Positions 1-10,130 of a stretch of 64,000 bases of DNA are shown here, piece by piece. The stretch is from Persephonella hydrogeniphila (GTDB lineage Bacteria > Aquificota > Aquificia > Aquificales > Hydrogenothermaceae), in assembly GCF_900215515.1 (NCBI RefSeq), contig NZ_OBEI01000002.1, forward strand, positions 248,001 through 312,000, given 5' to 3'. Below the pieces are notes generated by a model. The model was not told where the DNA came from and ran no database searches. It saw only the letters and a program-made list of their open reading frames with translations. The first letter of the stretch is position 1. Each line of letters opens with the position of its first letter. The translations under genes and the position numbers were made by a program.

Positions 1-212
1 CAGGAAAAATCATACCTCCCCATTATATAACAAAGGTTGAGGTTTATTACGGAGACGAACTTGTGACATCAATTGATGTAAATGCATCTGTCAGTGCTAA
101 CCCTTACTTCTCATTCTATATAAAGGCTGATAAAACAGCTCCTCTAAAAATGGTATGGAAGGATAATAAAGGGGAAGTGACTGAAAAAACTGTAAAAATC
201 AAGCCACATTAA
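1..212 (+). CDS. soxZ: SoxZ, sulfur-carrier complex subunit (3' end only)
   Basis: The reading frame is open from the window edge (first complete codon at base 3) to a TAA at 210-212, so the 5' part is missing. The visible residues include IIPPHYITKVEVYYGDELV and a beta-rich C-terminus, which fit the SoxZ immunoglobulin-like fold. SoxZ pairs with SoxY; SoxY carries sulfur intermediates on a C-terminal cysteine in the periplasm. The gene stops 11 bases before soxA and the pair shares an obvious operon layout. The identification rests on the short fragment plus the soxA-soxB context. SoxX and SoxY would be expected just upstream, outside the window. Confidence 0.85.
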   Translation, partial: GKIIPPHYITKVEVYYGDELVTSIDVNASVSANPYFSFYIKADKTAPLKMVWKDNKGEVTEKTVKIKPH

Positions 213-223
213 GGAGGGTAAAG

Positions 224-1021
224 ATGAGGATGAAATATATTTTTTTAGGCTTGTCAGCGGCTCTTTTTACAGGAGCTTTAGCTGAAGAAGCAGGACAGGC
301 TATATCTCCTGAAGACTGGAAGCTTTACGAAGAAGGAATTAATCCCGGTGAGGTCTTTGCTGAAGAAGTAGGAGGAACCCTTTTTGAAAAACCTATGGGA
401 CCCAAAAAAATATCCTGTGCCTCCTGCCATGCAAAAAATGGAGATATAGAAGAGAGAGTGGCAACAGCTGCAGCCTACTATCCTAAATACGACAAAGATG
501 CAGGGATGATAATAAACTTAGAACAGAGAATCCAGATATGCCAGTCAAAACATATGGATATGAAACCTTTTAAACTAAAAAGCAAGGAAAATACAGCTAT
601 CACAACATACCTGTACTACCTTGCACAGGGAACAAAGATAAATGTTGATACCCAATCTCCAATGGCGAAAGAGTACCTCAAATACGGAAGGTATATTTTC
701 ACATTGAAAAGAGGTGTAAGGAATCTTTCCTGTCAGGTATGTCATGAGTTTGCTGCCGGAAAAGTTCTCAGAATGCAGTGGCTTAAACCACTGGGATTTG
801 AGTACAACGGTATAAAAGGAACAACAGCAGCAGATCACTGGCCTGCTTTCAGAATGACAAAAAATAAAGTCCAGACATTACAGCAGAGATTTCAGGGCTG
901 TCAGAAACAGGGAGGACAGAAAAAACTTCCTCTCGGTTCTAAGGAGATGGTAGCCCTTGAACTGTATGTAAAATCCCTCTCAAACGGAGCAGAACTGAAA
1001 ACACCTGGGTTGAGAAGATAG
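224..1021 (+). CDS. soxA: SoxA, diheme c-type cytochrome of SoxAX
   Basis: SoxA, with SoxX, attaches thiosulfate oxidatively to the SoxYZ carrier cysteine in the periplasm. The protein has 265 residues with a signal peptide of about 20 residues ending ALA. Two heme-binding motifs are visible, CASCH (C65-C68-H69) and CQVCH (C170-C173-H174), so this is the two-heme form of SoxA. A cysteine at 226 in RFQGCQKQ fits the conserved persulfide-bearing heme-ligand cysteine of the family. The start has a strong ribosome-binding site (AAGGAGGG); a second ATG lies two codons in. It sits between soxZ and soxB in one operon. Confidence 0.95.
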   Translation: MRMKYIFLGLSAALFTGALAEEAGQAISPEDWKLYEEGINPGEVFAEEVGGTLFEKPMGPKKISCASCHAKNGDIEERVATAAAYYPKYDKDAGMIINLEQRIQICQSKHMDMKPFKLKSKENTAITTYLYYLAQGTKINVDTQSPMAKEYLKYGRYIFTLKRGVRNLSCQVCHEFAAGKVLRMQWLKPLGFEYNGIKGTTAADHWPAFRMTKNKVQTLQQRFQGCQKQGGQKKLPLGSKEMVALELYVKSLSNGAELKTPGLRR

Positions 1022-1030
1022 GAGGATAAG

Positions 1031-2770
1031 ATGAATCTGAGCAGAAGAGATTTTTTAGAACTTGCAGCTATAGCCGGTATTTCACTAACAGGGGGAAATG
1101 CCCTTGCCCAACTAAACAAGCTTTCTCCTGAAAAATTGATGGAGTTTAGACCGGTTGGAAATGTTACACTCCTTCATATATGTGATATGCATGCCCATCT
1201 CAAACCTCTTTACTGGAGGGAACCATCAACCCTTCTTTCTCATCCATCTCTTGTAGGAGAACCGGGATTTTTATGCGGTAAAGCTTTTCTTGAGTATTAC
1301 GGTATAAAACCAGGAACTCTGAGGGCTTACTTTGATACATACATAGATTTTGAGGAGCTCGCCCACAAATACGGAAAAATGGGTGGTGCTGCCTACATGG
1401 CAACTCTTGTTAAGCAGATAATAGCAGAAAGAGGAAAAGATAAGGTTCTTTTTATGGATTCAGGAGATACATGGCAGGGAACTGCCGTTGCTCTATTCAC
1501 AAAGGGAAAAGCTATAGTTGATGTCCAGAATGCCCTTGGAATAGATGTAATGGTAGGACACTGGGAGTTTACATATGGTAAGGAAAGAGTGCTTGAACTT
1601 GTGGAGAACCATCTGAAAGCAGATTTTATAGCCCAGAATATCGCCGATGAGATGTGGGAAGAGCTTGTTTTCGCCCCTTATGTAATAAAAGAAGTTGGTG
1701 GTACAAAGATAGGTATAATCGGAAATGCATTTCCTTACACACCTATAGCAAATCCAAAACAGTTTACACAGGGATGGACTTTTGGTATTCAGCCTGAAAG
1801 ACTCCAGCAGTTTGTTAACGAACTGAGGGAGGAAAAGAAGGTAGATCTTGTTGTTTTACTATCCCATGATGGATTTGCACTGGATCAGGCTCTGGCAAAG
1901 ATGATCAAAGGCATAGATATCATCTTCAGTGGTCATACACATGACCCTGCTCCAAAGCCGATATTTGTAAATAACACAATGATAGTAATAGCTGGCTCCC
2001 ACGGAAAATACCTTGGAAGATTAGACCTTGAGGTCAAAAACGGAAAGATAAAGAAATGGAACTACAAGCTTATACCTGTTGCCTCAAACTTTATAAAACC
2101 TGATCCTGAAGTTGAAAAACTTGTAAAGGATATATACAGCCCTTATGAGAAAAAACTGTCTGAAAAACTGGCAAAGACAGAACAGATTCTTTACAAGAGA
2201 GACACATTTTATTCAACATTTGACAGGGTAATATGTGAAGCAATCAGAGAAGAAACAGATGCTGAAATTGTCTTTACTCCCGGATACAGATGGGGAACTA
2301 CAGTTCTTCCGGGGGAATATATAACTGTTGATAATGTTTACGAGATGACAGCCATAACCTATCCAGATGTTTATACATTTGAGATGACCGGTGAGAAGCT
2401 AAAGATGATTCTTGAAGATGTTGCTGATAATGCATTTAACAAAAATCCCCTTTATCAGCAGGGTGGGGATATGAGCAGGCTTTTAGGTGTTGAGTATGAG
2501 ATAAAGCTTGGAGCTCCTGCAGGTAAAAGACTAAGAAATATTAGAGTAAACGGGAAAGATTTAGACCCAAAGAGGTCTTATGTAGTATCGGCGTGGGGTG
2601 GGAACCTCTATAGAGCAGGTAAGAATGTAAGACCAAAACACAGACCTGTTTACGATATTGTTATCGATTATCTGAGAAGACATAAAACCGTAAATCCACC
2701 TCTAAAATCAAATGTAAAGGTTTTAGACATCAAATGCGGTTGTCCTGAAAAAGGAGGTATCTGTTCTTGA
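1031..2770 (+). CDS. soxB: SoxB, dimanganese thiosulfohydrolase
   Basis: SoxB hydrolyses the terminal sulfone from thiosulfonate bound to SoxYZ and releases sulfate in the periplasm. The 579-residue protein starts with a twin-arginine signal (SRRDFLE, RR at 5-6) ending near ALA at 26. It shows the metallophosphoesterase/5'-nucleotidase metal-binding set: DMHAH (D52, H54), MDSGDTWQG (D143, D146), GHWEFTYG (about 176) and SGHTHDPAP (H302, H304). A 5'-nucleotidase C-terminal domain follows. The start has an AGGAGG site nine bases after soxA. The last codons overlap the TTG start of the next gene, indicating one transcript. No soxCD is visible in this part of the cluster. Confidence 0.95.
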   Translation: MNLSRRDFLELAAIAGISLTGGNALAQLNKLSPEKLMEFRPVGNVTLLHICDMHAHLKPLYWREPSTLLSHPSLVGEPGFLCGKAFLEYYGIKPGTLRAYFDTYIDFEELAHKYGKMGGAAYMATLVKQIIAERGKDKVLFMDSGDTWQGTAVALFTKGKAIVDVQNALGIDVMVGHWEFTYGKERVLELVENHLKADFIAQNIADEMWEELVFAPYVIKEVGGTKIGIIGNAFPYTPIANPKQFTQGWTFGIQPERLQQFVNELREEKKVDLVVLLSHDGFALDQALAKMIKGIDIIFSGHTHDPAPKPIFVNNTMIVIAGSHGKYLGRLDLEVKNGKIKKWNYKLIPVASNFIKPDPEVEKLVKDIYSPYEKKLSEKLAKTEQILYKRDTFYSTFDRVICEAIREETDAEIVFTPGYRWGTTVLPGEYITVDNVYEMTAITYPDVYTFEMTGEKLKMILEDVADNAFNKNPLYQQGGDMSRLLGVEYEIKLGAPAGKRLRNIRVNGKDLDPKRSYVVSAWGGNLYRAGKNVRPKHRPVYDIVIDYLRRHKTVNPPLKSNVKVLDIKCGCPEKGGICS

Positions 2771-3369
2771 TAAAAAGGTTTGTGTTTGTGGTTTTACTGG
2801 CAGGTTTTTTTATTTCTGTAACTGGTTGTATAACAGCTATGGAATGGTCAACAAGAGATGAAGATGATGATGAGTATATTCCTCCGAAAAAAGTAGCTGT
2901 TGAAAAAAAGAAAAATTCAGAGAAAAAAGGGTACAATCCACAGTTTACAGATGAGGAAGAAGAAATCCCCGATATATATGAGGCTGTTGTTGATATGCCT
3001 TATGAGGAGGCAGACTTACTTCTCAGATCAGCCCTTGAAGAAGAAAACTTCAAAATCATAAAAGTATCCCATGTAACAAAGGGGATGGAAGAACAGGGAA
3101 GGAAGGATTTCTGGAAAGATATGAATATATATCTGGTATGTAAACTTTCTGACGGGTATTTCGTTTTGAGGCATAATCCCCAGCTTGTGGGATTTTGTCC
3201 CTACAGAGTATATACCTACAGAAATAAAGACGGACTTCTTGTCATAGGAATGGTTAAACCATCAATGGCAGTCAGGTACATGGGAAATCCAGACCTGAAA
3301 GCCATTGAGATTCTAAAGAAACACGATTTTCAGCTTAAAAGAATAATTGATGAGATCACATCTAAATAA
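2767..3369 (+). CDS. DUF302-domain lipoprotein in the sox operon
   Basis: This is a 200-residue predicted lipoprotein. The N-terminus is hydrophobic and ends in SVTGC with the lipid-accepting cysteine at 21. An acidic, lysine-rich linker follows, and then a domain (about 75-200) that resembles DUF302, with a GFCPYRVYTYR segment and a C-terminal helix. The start is TTG and overlaps the soxB stop (TTGA), supported by GGAGGT seven bases upstream. Its function is unknown. Translational coupling to soxB suggests it acts at the periplasmic membrane face in sulfur oxidation, which is inference from position only. Confidence 0.75.
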   Translation: MIKRFVFVVLLAGFFISVTGCITAMEWSTRDEDDDEYIPPKKVAVEKKKNSEKKGYNPQFTDEEEEIPDIYEAVVDMPYEEADLLLRSALEEENFKIIKVSHVTKGMEEQGRKDFWKDMNIYLVCKLSDGYFVLRHNPQLVGFCPYRVYTYRNKDGLLVIGMVKPSMAVRYMGNPDLKAIEILKKHDFQLKRIIDEITSK

Positions 3370-3386
3370 TCAGGAGGTTTAGTGGC

Positions 3387-4637
3387 ATGAAAAAGTTAAG
3401 TTTGACATTGGCAGGATTAGGGACAGCAGCTCTTATCACTGGAACTGCAAATGCAGGTCCTAAATTTTACTTTGGTGAAGGAAAAGACCTTGAAGTATTC
3501 TTGATGGGTCAGATATGGGGTGTGTATGGAACGAATGTTGAAATCCCAGGAGAAACAAATCTGAAGGAAAATAAAGGAGATATCTACATAAGAAGAGGAA
3601 GATTTGGTTTCAAAGGACATCTGATGAAAGATCTGTCGTGGAAGATATGGTTTGCCCACGATAACCTTGGAAGGGATGATTTAAACCCTGTTGATGCAGC
3701 AAGGGGGGCAGTAAAAACAAGTGGGCTGACTTATTCAAAGTTTGAGGTATGGGATGCTTACTTTACATGGTCTGCTGATAAACAGTTTGCAAATATTTCT
3801 CTGGGATATTTCAGACCGCAGATAGGTAAAGAAAGTATAACATCAGGTTTTGCTGTTTTATCCTTTGAGAAAGGGCTTCCAAACTTTTATGTAAGAAGAC
3901 ATATAATCGGAAAACCTGACAAGGGAACAAACGAAAAATTTGGTAGATCATCTGTTAATGGGAGAATATTCCTTATTAACTGGGGTGGCCTGTATAAAGC
4001 ACAGGGATGGTCTCTCAACTGGAATCTTGGGGTTGGTGATAACCAGAACTACACAACAAGTCAGAAATGGTCTCCTCTCTGGTCTGCAAGAGTTGCGGTT
4101 TCTATAGGAGACCCTGAAATGAAAAAATACAAGTTAGGCTACAAACAGACATACTTTGGAAAAAGAAACGGTGTAACGATTGGTCTTAACTACGGCTATC
4201 AGGGTGAAGGAGTTGACAGAGCTGTTTCAGGAGATCCAGAGTTTGATAATAACAAAATGTACGGAGTTGACATACTTGCAAACTACGGACCGGTAGATCT
4301 GTTTGGAGAGTATGATGTTTTGAAAAGGGACTGGGCAGATGGTACTGATTACTCAGACAAAGTATGGACTGTAAAAGCAGCTTACAACTTCAAACTTGGA
4401 AACGGTCAGATAGTTCAACCGGCAATTGCTTATGGTGTATTTGATCCTGACAGTAACGGGAACTCTATTTACGGTAAAAAGAAAAACACAATATGGGATG
4501 TAGGTGTTAACTGGTATATCCAGAAACAAAGAGCAAAGCTTATTCTCCACTATACTTCCGGAAAGGTTGAAAACTACAGTGGAACAGAAGATGCTAAATC
4601 CTCTTATATAGGTCTTGGATTCCAGTTCAAGATTTAA
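3387..4637 (+). CDS. Outer-membrane beta-barrel porin (phosphate-selective porin O/P type)
   Basis: The 416-residue protein has a cleavable signal ending TANAG at about 24 and then repeating amphipathic strands rich in aromatic residues. It ends in LGFQFKI, the aromatic/hydrophobic end pattern of outer-membrane barrels. The RRGRFGFKGHL segment is typical of OprO/OprP-like porins. It has an AGGAGG site and lies 17 bases after the DUF302 lipoprotein, within the sox operon. A role in anion (for example thiosulfate or sulfate) passage is plausible from context, but the substrate cannot be read from sequence. Confidence 0.8.
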   Translation: MKKLSLTLAGLGTAALITGTANAGPKFYFGEGKDLEVFLMGQIWGVYGTNVEIPGETNLKENKGDIYIRRGRFGFKGHLMKDLSWKIWFAHDNLGRDDLNPVDAARGAVKTSGLTYSKFEVWDAYFTWSADKQFANISLGYFRPQIGKESITSGFAVLSFEKGLPNFYVRRHIIGKPDKGTNEKFGRSSVNGRIFLINWGGLYKAQGWSLNWNLGVGDNQNYTTSQKWSPLWSARVAVSIGDPEMKKYKLGYKQTYFGKRNGVTIGLNYGYQGEGVDRAVSGDPEFDNNKMYGVDILANYGPVDLFGEYDVLKRDWADGTDYSDKVWTVKAAYNFKLGNGQIVQPAIAYGVFDPDSNGNSIYGKKKNTIWDVGVNWYIQKQRAKLILHYTSGKVENYSGTEDAKSSYIGLGFQFKI

Positions 4638-4641
4638 TATG

Positions 4642-4659
4642 AAGGGGCTTTTGCCCCTT
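4642..4659 (+). terminator. GC-rich hairpin after the porin gene
   Basis: AAGGGGC (4642-4648), a TTTT loop and GCCCCTT (4653-4659) form a perfect 7-bp stem just after the porin stop. No T-run follows, so it may be a weak terminator, a processing site or an mRNA stabiliser rather than a full terminator. The next gene starts 22 bases later. Confidence 0.5.
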
Positions 4660-4681
4660 GTAAAAATACAGGAGGTTCAAA

Positions 4682-5176
4682 ATGAGAAAGATACTTGGAA
4701 TACTACTTGTAGCGCTGGGGGTAATATTTACAGCACCTGCTGATCAGGTAAACTCTAAATCAGGTAAAGGATTTGTTGTATACAAAGTGGAGATGGATGC
4801 AGACGAAGTTGTCCAGATACTGAAAGCCAATCTGGAAGCCCAGCAGATAACTCTTGTAGATACTACAAATCCTGCTGCTCCTCTTTCCAATAACGTGAAG
4901 ATATTTCCAGATTTTGATAAGCTTGGGGTTTCTTTTATACAGAACTTTCTTGTTACCAGTATAACAACACTGTACAAGATATATACAGTGGATCCTAATG
5001 CTATGGTTTTATCTCCGTGGGTTATAACAATATACCAGTATGAGGATGACGATTATTCTTATATAGTAAGAACAAGGTCTTCTACCCTTCTTGAAGGTAC
5101 AACCCATCCTGAAGTATTAAAAGCAGTTAAAGAGTTAGAATCAAGAATAGATGCAGCCATAGCCGACCTGCTGTAA
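4682..5176 (+). CDS. Secreted DUF302-like protein at the end of the sox operon
   Basis: The 164-residue protein has a signal peptide (hydrophobic to about residue 18, likely cleaved near APA). The mature part resembles the DUF302 fold: an N-terminal strand and helix (DADEVVQILKANLEAQQITL), a central region ending in a YIVRTRS strand, and a C-terminal helix. It has an AGGAGG site and follows the porin by 45 bases, after a small hairpin. It is probably a distant paralog of the lipoprotein encoded at 2767-3369, so the operon carries two such proteins around the porin. Its function is unknown. Confidence 0.65.
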   Translation: MRKILGILLVALGVIFTAPADQVNSKSGKGFVVYKVEMDADEVVQILKANLEAQQITLVDTTNPAAPLSNNVKIFPDFDKLGVSFIQNFLVTSITTLYKIYTVDPNAMVLSPWVITIYQYEDDDYSYIVRTRSSTLLEGTTHPEVLKAVKELESRIDAAIADLL

Positions 5177-5184
5177 TCCTGCGC

Positions 5185-6684
5185 TTAGTACTTTTCCTGT
5201 CTGGGCAGCATCTGCTGCCTCTTTTTTATATATTTCTCTGCTACTTCTCTATCATCAAAATGAATTATCTGATCTCCTATTATCTGATATGTCTCATGCC
5301 CTTTTCCTGCAATAAGAACAATATCTCCTTTTTCAGCCAGTTCTACTGCTTTTTTGATCGCTTTTTCTCTATCAGGAATAACTGTAATTTTTTCTTTTTG
5401 CTGGATACCCTTTTTGATATCTTCTATTATTTTTAATGGATTTTCTGTTCTGGGATTGTCAGTTGTGATAACAACTATATCTGAGAGCTCAGACGCAACT
5501 TTTCCCATTAATGGTCTTTTTCCTTTGTCTCTGTCTCCTCCGGCACCGAAAACTGTTATAACTCTTCCTTTTTTAAACTGATTTAAGGTCTCAAGTATAT
5601 TTTTTAATGCATCTGGTGTATGGGCATAATCTATAACAACTGTAAAATCATTTCCTTTAACTATTTCTACTCTTCCCCTTACTGGTTTTAATCTTTTTAT
5701 GTTTTCTATTAAATCTTTTACAGGAAACTCCATCTTTACCATAAGAGAAAAAGCAGCAGCTACATTGTACACATTAAAAAGACCTATCAGGGAGGTTCTA
5801 ATCTGATGTTTTTCTTCTCCATAGGCAATACAAAACTGCGAGCCTTTTTCTGATAGTTTCAGATCTGTAATAACAAAGTCTGTATTTTTTCTCCCGTATC
5901 CTGATACATTTTTATCCCTGTATTTTTCGTATATTCTTCTTCCGTAAATATCGTCTGTATTGATAACAGCAGGTGTATATCTCCCGATGGCTTTAAAAAG
6001 TTTTTCTTTGGCATTGAAGTAACTCTCCATATCTTTATGGTAATCAAGGTGATCCTGAGAAAGGTTTGTAAAAACAGTTCCTGAGAAATCTGTTCTGTAT
6101 ACTCTGTACTGGTCTAAAGCATGAGACGATATTTCAGCAACAACGTACTCTGCTCCCATGTCTCTCATCTTTCTTAAAAGGGAAAACCATTCTATAGAAT
6201 CTGGAGTTGTTCTTCCTTCTGATATAACCCTTTCTCCAACCCTGTAGTTTATAGTTCCTATAACACCTACATTCTTTCCTGAGAGTTCTAAAAGCTGGGC
6301 AATTAAATGAGAAACTGTTGTTTTTCCGTTAGTCCCTGTAACTCCTATAACTTTTAGTTCTTTATCTGGATGTTCGTAAAATTTTCTTGCAACTTCGGCC
6401 TGCTTTTTTCTTGTGTTCTCTGTATAGATAATAGAGATATCCGGAAACTGATTTTTTACTTTTACAGCTGTGTTTATATCTTCAGCAACTACACATACAG
6501 CTCCTTTCTTTATTGCTTCTTCTACAAACTGATGTCCATCTGATTTTGTACCTTTTATGGCAAAAAATATGAAGTTTTTATCAACATTTTTTGAGTTATT
6601 TGTAATTCCTGCTACAAGTTTTTCTTTTCCTAAATGAAAAAAATCATTCTTATCAAAAAGTTGGTTTATATTTTTCAAATCCAT
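5185..6684 (-). CDS. murE: MurE, UDP-MurNAc-tripeptide synthetase
   Basis: MurE adds the third amino acid to UDP-MurNAc-L-Ala-D-Glu in the cytoplasm during peptidoglycan synthesis. The 499-residue protein shows the Mur ligase N-terminal domain, the ATP loop GVTGTNGKTT (about 113-122), a central domain and the C-terminal domain. It carries DNPR in TTDNPRTENP, the consensus for enzymes that add meso-diaminopimelate, so the cell wall is probably DAP-type. The gene is convergent with the sox operon, with only eight bases between stops. It is divergent from the acpH-like gene. No clear ribosome-binding site precedes its ATG. Confidence 0.95.
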   Translation of the reverse strand: MDLKNINQLFDKNDFFHLGKEKLVAGITNNSKNVDKNFIFFAIKGTKSDGHQFVEEAIKKGAVCVVAEDINTAVKVKNQFPDISIIYTENTRKKQAEVARKFYEHPDKELKVIGVTGTNGKTTVSHLIAQLLELSGKNVGVIGTINYRVGERVISEGRTTPDSIEWFSLLRKMRDMGAEYVVAEISSHALDQYRVYRTDFSGTVFTNLSQDHLDYHKDMESYFNAKEKLFKAIGRYTPAVINTDDIYGRRIYEKYRDKNVSGYGRKNTDFVITDLKLSEKGSQFCIAYGEEKHQIRTSLIGLFNVYNVAAAFSLMVKMEFPVKDLIENIKRLKPVRGRVEIVKGNDFTVVIDYAHTPDALKNILETLNQFKKGRVITVFGAGGDRDKGKRPLMGKVASELSDIVVITTDNPRTENPLKIIEDIKKGIQQKEKITVIPDREKAIKKAVELAEKGDIVLIAGKGHETYQIIGDQIIHFDDREVAEKYIKKRQQMLPRQEKY

Positions 6685-6721
6685 ATTTATAATAGTTTAA
6701 ACTTTTTGGAGAAAAAAATAT

Positions 6722-7324
6722 ATGAACTTTCTTTTCCATATCTACATTTCGAAAGAAGATAAAGATGAGATGATAGGAAACTTTCTCGGAGATTTTGTTA
6801 AGGGAGAATACGGAAATGTATACCCTCCTTCTATTCAAAAAGGAATTATAATACACAGAAAACTTGATGGATTTTCAAATAAAACTACTGCTTACAAGAA
6901 AAATAAAACTTTATTTCCAGAAAAACTGAAAAAAATTTCTCCTGTTGCAATAGATATTTTTTACGATCATTTCCTTGCAAAAAATTTCAAAAAACTGTGT
7001 AATCTGGATCTGCTGGATTTTTCCCTTGATTTTTACAATCTGTTAGAAGTAGTCGAACCAAAACCGGAAAGACTGAAAAAGATATTTCCATATCTAAAGG
7101 AAGAAAACTGGCTTTACAGATATACAGAAATTGATTTCATCGAATTAACTGTAAAAAGAGTATCAAGAAGATTTAAAAGGAAAAACGATCTACCGGAATG
7201 TTTCTCTGTTTTCTGGGAAAACTACAGTACTCTCGAGGAATATTTTTTCTTATTTCATAATGAGATTTTAGATTTCAAGCATCTTCTCGATAGTAAGCTT
7301 AACACTTTCCCCAAGAGCAATTAG
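6722..7324 (+). CDS. acpH: AcpH-like acyl-carrier-protein phosphodiesterase family (DUF479)
   Basis: The 200-residue protein matches the AcpH/DUF479 pattern: an MNFLFHIYIS start, MIGNFLGDFVKG, GIIIHRKLDGF and AIDIFYDHFLA, with the His/Asp residues typical of this HD-like family. E. coli AcpH removes 4'-phosphopantetheine from ACP; function in other lineages is less certain. A GGAG site precedes the ATG. The last 57 bases overlap the convergent deacetylase-family gene, an unusually long tail-to-tail overlap with both frames intact. Confidence 0.8.
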   Translation: MNFLFHIYISKEDKDEMIGNFLGDFVKGEYGNVYPPSIQKGIIIHRKLDGFSNKTTAYKKNKTLFPEKLKKISPVAIDIFYDHFLAKNFKKLCNLDLLDFSLDFYNLLEVVEPKPERLKKIFPYLKEENWLYRYTEIDFIELTVKRVSRRFKRKNDLPECFSVFWENYSTLEEYFFLFHNEILDFKHLLDSKLNTFPKSN

Positions 7325-8188
7325 ATTATAACCACCTTCAAGCATAAATAAGAACGGAACGTCCTTTGTTTTCAGTATGTTTTCTACTATTTTTCCGATT
7401 CCTTCAGTTGATACCTCAAGATATGTCAGTGGATCATCCATGTGGAGATCGTAACCAGCAGATACCATTATGATATCTGGGTCAAAATTATCTATTAAAG
7501 GGGGAAGTTCTTCTGAATAAACTTTTTCATAAACATCATCTCCAGTTCCTGCAGGAAGGGGAACGTTGTAGGTATAACCGTATCCTTTTCCTGTTCCTTT
7601 TTCTTCTTTAGAACCTGTACCGGGATAAAAAGGGTACTCATGTGTAGAGAAATAAAAAACTGTGTCGTCTTCATAAAAGGCTTTCTGGGTGCCGTTTCCA
7701 TGATGGGCATCAAAATCTATTATAAAAACTTTTTCAAACCCCTGTTTTTGTGCATATCTGGCAGCTATGGCTATATTATTAAAAATACAAAAACCCATAG
7801 CCTTTGAATACTCTGCATGATGTCCCGGAGGTCGAACTGCAGCAAACACTCTATCTACTTCTCCTCTCTTTATCCTATCTACAGCCTCAAGCCCTGCTCC
7901 TACTGCATATAGTGCAGCTTCGTAAGAAAAAATCGAACATCTTGTATCAGGGTCAAGGTATGTTCCACCTGCAGAGCACAAGTCCATGATTTCCTGTGGG
8001 TAATACTGGTCGTGGACAAGGGCTACATCTTTTGCAGTTGCTCTTCTTGGCTTTATGATTATTAGCTTTTCTTTTATCAGATCAACATACTCGTTTATCG
8101 CAACAAGCCTGTTAGGAGATTCTGGATGCCCCTCTCCTGTGTCATGTTTCAGGTATATATCGTCGTATATATATCCAACCCTCTTCAT
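7268..8188 (-). CDS. Histone deacetylase/AcuC family amidohydrolase
   Basis: This is a 306-residue zinc-dependent deacetylase-superfamily protein. The catalytic-site motifs are present in order: RPPGHHAEY (His-His pair), FIIDFDAHHGNGTQ (zinc ligands Asp and His), FSTHEYPFYPGTG, MVSAGYDLHMDDP (zinc-ligand Asp) and LEGGYN. Bacterial members act on acetylated small molecules (acetylpolyamines, acetoin-related) or acetyl-lysine proteins; which applies cannot be told here. The start has an AAGGAG site and overlaps the stop of the upstream NYN gene (ATGA), so the two are likely co-transcribed. Confidence 0.9.
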   Translation of the reverse strand: MKRVGYIYDDIYLKHDTGEGHPESPNRLVAINEYVDLIKEKLIIIKPRRATAKDVALVHDQYYPQEIMDLCSAGGTYLDPDTRCSIFSYEAALYAVGAGLEAVDRIKRGEVDRVFAAVRPPGHHAEYSKAMGFCIFNNIAIAARYAQKQGFEKVFIIDFDAHHGNGTQKAFYEDDTVFYFSTHEYPFYPGTGSKEEKGTGKGYGYTYNVPLPAGTGDDVYEKVYSEELPPLIDNFDPDIIMVSAGYDLHMDDPLTYLEVSTEGIGKIVENILKTKDVPFLFMLEGGYNLIALGESVKLTIEKMLEI

Positions 8189-8847
8189 TTTTTACTCCTT
8201 GTAAGGAATTTTTTTATTCCATTAATAAATTTGGCAAATAAATCTTTGTTTGTTTCTTTTTCTGTTTCAGGATATAAAGGAGTAGTAAATCTGTGCTTTA
8301 TATTATCAAGGAGTATAAACTCATCACACACCCTTCTAAGCTCATATGAACTTGTCTTTTTAAAGGATGCGTTTTCAACCCTTTTTCCCAGCTCCTGTAT
8401 TTTTTCAACAACTGGGACAAAATCACTATCCCCGCTCACAAGAACAACAGTGTCATAAGCATTTTTGAAGGCAAGGCTTATCATATCTGTTGCTATGAGG
8501 ATGTCTATCCCTTTTTCTATGTAACCTTCTGGTGTTTTTTTAAGAGGCATGGTTTTTACTTTGATGCCTATATTCTGGAGTTCTTTCAAAAAACCCATCT
8601 GTTTTTTTAGCTGTTCCCTTACTTCTTTCGGAAGGTCTCCAGATGGAATCCCTGTGTAAAAGTAGGCTCTCAATAACCATCTATCTTTTCTGAGTATTTC
8701 TACTAATTTTTTGTAGTTTATCTTCAGTTTAAGGGCATTTGTTGCGTGAAACATATTCCCACCGTCTATAAATATAACAACTTTTTCGTTTGGATATCTG
8801 TAAACGATTTTTGTCTCTTTTTTCTTTTTTCTGAATATTCCTAACAT
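8185..8847 (-). CDS. NYN-domain (LabA/DUF88-type) nuclease-like protein
   Basis: This is a 220-residue protein with a basic N-terminus and a NYN/PIN-like domain: VVIFIDGGNMFHA, GIDILIATDM and VLVSGDSDFVPVV carry the acidic residues expected for metal-dependent RNA cleavage. The NYN family is PIN-related and contains RNases; the target RNA is unknown. It shares an operon with tgt upstream and the deacetylase-family gene downstream (4-base overlap). The C-terminus, after about 180, is lysine-rich and looks like an RNA-binding tail. Confidence 0.85.
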   Translation of the reverse strand: MLGIFRKKKKETKIVYRYPNEKVVIFIDGGNMFHATNALKLKINYKKLVEILRKDRWLLRAYFYTGIPSGDLPKEVREQLKKQMGFLKELQNIGIKVKTMPLKKTPEGYIEKGIDILIATDMISLAFKNAYDTVVLVSGDSDFVPVVEKIQELGKRVENASFKKTSSYELRRVCDEFILLDNIKHRFTTPLYPETEKETNKDLFAKFINGIKKFLTRSKK

Positions 8848-8886
8848 TTTTTCCCTTTTTTTAATTAATCTTTAATATTTCTTTTA

Positions 8887-10023
<1,137 letters not shown>

Positions 10024-10047
10024 TTATTAATCCTCCTCGATTAATAA
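10024..10047 (-). promoter_or_regulatory. Inverted repeat enclosing the tgt ribosome-binding site
   Basis: Read on the minus strand, TTATTAATC and GATTAATAA form perfect 9-base arms around GAGGAG, and the CTG start follows the second arm directly. In RNA this hairpin would present the Shine-Dalgarno sequence in its loop next to the start codon. A possible -10 (TATTAT, 10044-10049) overlaps the first arm, so the repeat could instead be a DNA operator. Which of the two applies is not decided by the sequence. Confidence 0.55.
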
Positions 10048-10056
10048 TAGTTATTG

Positions 10057-10085
10057 TTGACAGTTTAAATACAGAGCATTAGTTT
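10057..10085 (+). promoter_or_regulatory. Possible sigma-70-like promoter for the hemerythrin gene
   Basis: TTGACA at 10057-10062 is followed after 17 bases by TAGTTT (10080-10085), a poor -10. The placement, 45 bases before the hemerythrin start, is suitable. The -35 is perfect but the -10 match is weak, so confidence is low. Confidence 0.3.
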
Positions 10086-10130
10086 TATAGGAAATATAAA
10101 AATATCAAAAAATAAAGTGGGGGTAAAGGT

